From NCBI RefSeq assembly GCF_042643485.1, contig NZ_JBHRSJ010000007.1, forward strand, positions 161,713 to 225,712: a DNA stretch of 64,000 bases, read 5' to 3'. Both the position numbers and the translations under genes were made by a program. This stretch comes from Azotobacter bryophylli. Its GTDB lineage: Bacteria; Pseudomonadota; Gammaproteobacteria; Pseudomonadales; Pseudomonadaceae. Position 1 is the first letter of the stretch. Each line of letters opens with the position of its first letter. Below, one piece after another: positions 61,877 to 64,000 of this stretch. The notes beneath the pieces are model-generated. The model was not told the DNA's origin and did not search any database. It saw only the letters and a list, made by a program, of their open reading frames with translations.

Positions 61877-63781
61877 ATGAGTGTGGAGACTCAAAAAGAG
61901 ACGCTTGGCTTCCAGACGGAAGTGAAGCAGTTGCTTCACCTGATGATCCATTCGCTGTATTCCAATAAGGAGATCTTTCTACGCGAACTGATATCCAATG
62001 CCTCTGATGCGGCAGACAAGTTGCGGTTCAAAGCCCTTGAGCGGCCGGAGCTGCTGGAGGGACAGGGAGATCTGAAGATACGAATTAACTTCGATAAGGA
62101 AACCAAGACGGTCACTGTCGAGGATAATGGCATTGGTATGACCCGAGAGGATGTAATCGCGCATCTTGGCACGATTGCAAAATCAGGTACTGCGGACTTT
62201 TTGAAAAATTTATCGGGTGACCAGCGAAAGGACTCGAATCTGATCGGTCAGTTCGGCGTTGGTTTCTACTCAGCTTTTATTGTTGCTGACAAGGTCGATG
62301 TCTTCAGTCGTAGGGCCGATAGACCGGCAAGCGAAGGTGTCCACTGGTCATCGAAAGGTGAGGGGGAGTTTGACGTCGCGACGATCGACAAGCCAGAGCA
62401 TGGTACCCGTATTGTCCTGCACTTGAAGGCTGGCGAAGAAGAGTTCGCCGACGGCTGGCGCTTGCGCAACATCATTAAGAAATACTCGGATCATATTGGA
62501 CTGCCAATCGAACTGCCGAAAAAATTCTATGGTGAGGAGAAAGACAGGTCGACTGAGCCTGAATGGGAGGTTGTCAATCGCGCTAGTGCGCTTTGGACTA
62601 GGCCCCGCGCTGAAATCAAGGATGAGGAGTATCAAGAGTTCTATAAGCATGTTGCCCACGATTTCGAGAATCCGCTGACCTGGAGTCACAATAAAGTCGA
62701 GGGTAAACTGGAATATACCTCACTGCTTTACGTGCCTGGTCGAGCTCCTTTCGATTTGTATCACCGGGAGGCGCCCAAGGGGCTCAAGCTTTATGTTCAG
62801 CGCGTGTTCGTCATGGATCAGGCCGACGAGTTCCTGCCTCTCTATCTGCGCTTCATCAAGGGAGTTGTGGATTCTAATGATCTGTCTTTGAACGTCTCTC
62901 GTGAGATACTGCAGAAGGATCCAGTGATAGAGTCCATGAAGTCGGCGCTTACCAAGCGCGTACTCGATATGTTGGAAAAGCTCGCTAAGGATAAGCCGGA
63001 AGAGTACAAGTCCTTTTGGAAGGCGTTCGGCCAGGTGCTCAAAGAGGGGCCGGCAGAAGATTTCGCCAACAAGGGGAAAATTGCCAGTTTGCTTCGTTTC
63101 TCCTCGACCGGAGATGCGTTCGGCGAACAATCGGTATCTCTAGCTGATTATGCCAGTCGCATGAAGGACGGGCAGGACAAGATCTACTACCTGACCGGTG
63201 AGAGCTATGCTCAAGTGAAGAGCAGTCCGCATCTGGAGATCTTCCGTAAGAAGGGGATAGAAGTTCTGCTGCTTACCGACCGAATCGATGAGTGGCTGAT
63301 GAGCTATCTTACTGACTTTGAAGACAAGCAATTTATCGATGTGGCCCGCGGTGATCTGGATTTGGGCAAGCTAGATTCTGAGGATGAGAAGAAGGCCCAG
63401 GAGGAAATCGCCAAAGCTAAAGAGGGGCTTGTCGAGCGGCTCAAGGGGGTTCTCAAGGATGAGGTTGCTGAGGTTCGGATTTCCCACCGATTGACCGATT
63501 CTCCTGCAATCCTTGCAATCGGGGAGCAAGATCTTGGCCTGCAGATGCGGCAAATCCTCGAGGCCAGTGGGCAGAGTGTGCCCGACTCCAAGCCTATCTT
63601 TGAAGTCAATCCTCAGCATCCATTGATCGAAAGGCTAGATACCGAGCCTGACGAGGATCGCTTCGCTGATTTGTCGCGTATCCTATTTGATCAGGCTGCC
63701 TTGGCTTCAGGGGATAATCTCAAGGACCCAGCCGCTTATGTGCAGCGCCTTAATAAACTATTGGTAGAGCTATCTGCTTAA
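61877..63781 (+). CDS. htpG: Hsp90-family chaperone HtpG
   Basis: A 634-residue cytosolic ATP-dependent chaperone. The N-terminal GHKL ATPase domain carries LRELISNASDAADKLRF (Asn for Mg), VEDNGIGMTREDVIAHLGTI (nucleotide Asp) and GQFGVGFYSAFIVADKV. The middle domain has the catalytic Arg region in SLNVSREILQKDPVIESM, and the C-terminal dimerisation domain completes it. Length matches Pseudomonas HtpG. The frame is open upstream to 61796, but the ATG at 61877 begins the conserved protein MSVETQKETLGFQTEVKQ. Confidence 0.97.
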   Translation: MSVETQKETLGFQTEVKQLLHLMIHSLYSNKEIFLRELISNASDAADKLRFKALERPELLEGQGDLKIRINFDKETKTVTVEDNGIGMTREDVIAHLGTIAKSGTADFLKNLSGDQRKDSNLIGQFGVGFYSAFIVADKVDVFSRRADRPASEGVHWSSKGEGEFDVATIDKPEHGTRIVLHLKAGEEEFADGWRLRNIIKKYSDHIGLPIELPKKFYGEEKDRSTEPEWEVVNRASALWTRPRAEIKDEEYQEFYKHVAHDFENPLTWSHNKVEGKLEYTSLLYVPGRAPFDLYHREAPKGLKLYVQRVFVMDQADEFLPLYLRFIKGVVDSNDLSLNVSREILQKDPVIESMKSALTKRVLDMLEKLAKDKPEEYKSFWKAFGQVLKEGPAEDFANKGKIASLLRFSSTGDAFGEQSVSLADYASRMKDGQDKIYYLTGESYAQVKSSPHLEIFRKKGIEVLLLTDRIDEWLMSYLTDFEDKQFIDVARGDLDLGKLDSEDEKKAQEEIAKAKEGLVERLKGVLKDEVAEVRISHRLTDSPAILAIGEQDLGLQMRQILEASGQSVPDSKPIFEVNPQHPLIERLDTEPDEDRFADLSRILFDQAALASGDNLKDPAAYVQRLNKLLVELSA

Positions 63782-63815
63782 GCGTAATGCATGTGTTTAC
63801 TAGCATTTGCTGAAA

Positions 63816-63847
63816 AAAGCCGTTCATCGTTTCAGGTGAACGGCTTT
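63816..63847. terminator. Terminator after htpG
   Basis: AAAGCCGTTCA (63816-63826) and TGAACGGCTTT (63837-63847) form an 11-bp stem with a ten-base loop, 34 bp after the htpG stop. On the plus strand the T-run is short (TTT); on the minus strand six T residues follow the stem, so it may act in both directions. Confidence 0.75.
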
Positions 63848-63900
63848 GGCGGCGAGTTCGGAGCTGGATGCTGAAAAGGCGATGCCATAGTAAAAAATGG

Positions 63901-63928
63901 TTGACGCCAGATTTGAGGTCCCTATAAT
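63901..63928 (+). promoter_or_regulatory. Strong sigma-70 promoter of stable-RNA type at right edge
   Basis: TTGACG (63901-63906) and a perfect TATAAT (63923-63928) are separated by 16 bases. An A-tract (TAAAAAATGG) lies just upstream like an UP element, and the region after the -10 (GCGCACC) is GC-rich like stringent-controlled discriminators. No coding start follows in the remaining 72 bases, so it probably drives an rRNA or tRNA operon beyond the window. Confidence 0.6.
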
Positions 63929-64000
63929 GCGCACCACTTCCGGCGCGGTCCTCACGGAAAACCTCTTTCGAATCAAGGGGTTGGCTAAGAGGGTGGGGTC

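Overview
The window comes from a GC-rich gamma-proteobacterium of the Pseudomonadaceae (Pseudomonas or Azotobacter type). The right half carries the order gltA / sdhCDAB-sucAB-lpd-sucCD, then a BraB transporter and htpG. Protein sequences such as SdhB, SucC and GltA read like Pseudomonas orthologues, and pdxB, ppnP and an exonuclease lie nearby. The genus is inferred from gene order and protein resemblance, not from a search.

Positions 16-13486 (all minus strand) hold exopolysaccharide cluster 1. In transcription order it encodes a short Wza/GumB-type export protein, a Wzc-type tyrosine autokinase, a WcaJ/GumD-type initiating sugar-phosphate transferase, UDP-glucose dehydrogenase, a glycosyltransferase, a Wzx flippase, a glycosyltransferase, a Wzy-like polymerase, a glycosyltransferase and an acyltransferase. 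This is a complete Wzx/Wzy pathway for an acidic, probably acylated and glucuronate-containing polymer.

Positions 14280-39095 (all minus strand) hold a second, larger cluster. It starts with a Wzb/Etp phosphatase and a Wzc/Etk kinase. A UDP-HexNAc dehydrogenase and a C4-epimerase follow, then a PglK-like ABC flippase, four glycosyltransferases, a Wzy-like membrane protein and a block ordered like Campylobacter pglA-C-D-E-F. The cluster ends with group-4-capsule export genes (gfcA-like, gfcE/wza, gfcB, gfcC, gfcD) and a PAP2 protein. The glycan block follows the Campylobacter N-glycosylation locus (gne-pglK-GTs-[polymerase in place of pglB]-pglACDEF) but sits between capsule export genes.

Both clusters are preceded by the same 16-bp sequence containing an exact ops element (GGCGGTAGCGTG) in a JUMPstart-like block. 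This predicts RfaH-type antitermination for both long operons.

Positions 39653-44664 hold housekeeping genes: a MATE exporter, pdxB, a small conserved protein, ppnP, a DEDDh exonuclease, a DUF486 membrane protein and a YkgJ-type cysteine-cluster protein. Positions 44920-57875 hold the TCA-cycle genes. gltA is divergent from sdhC across a 352-bp region with two good sigma-70 promoters and a perfect 26-bp dyad. Beyond a strong terminator lie braB, a frameshifted IS5-family element, a membrane protein of unknown function, htpG, and at the right edge a strong promoter of stable-RNA type whose gene lies outside the window.
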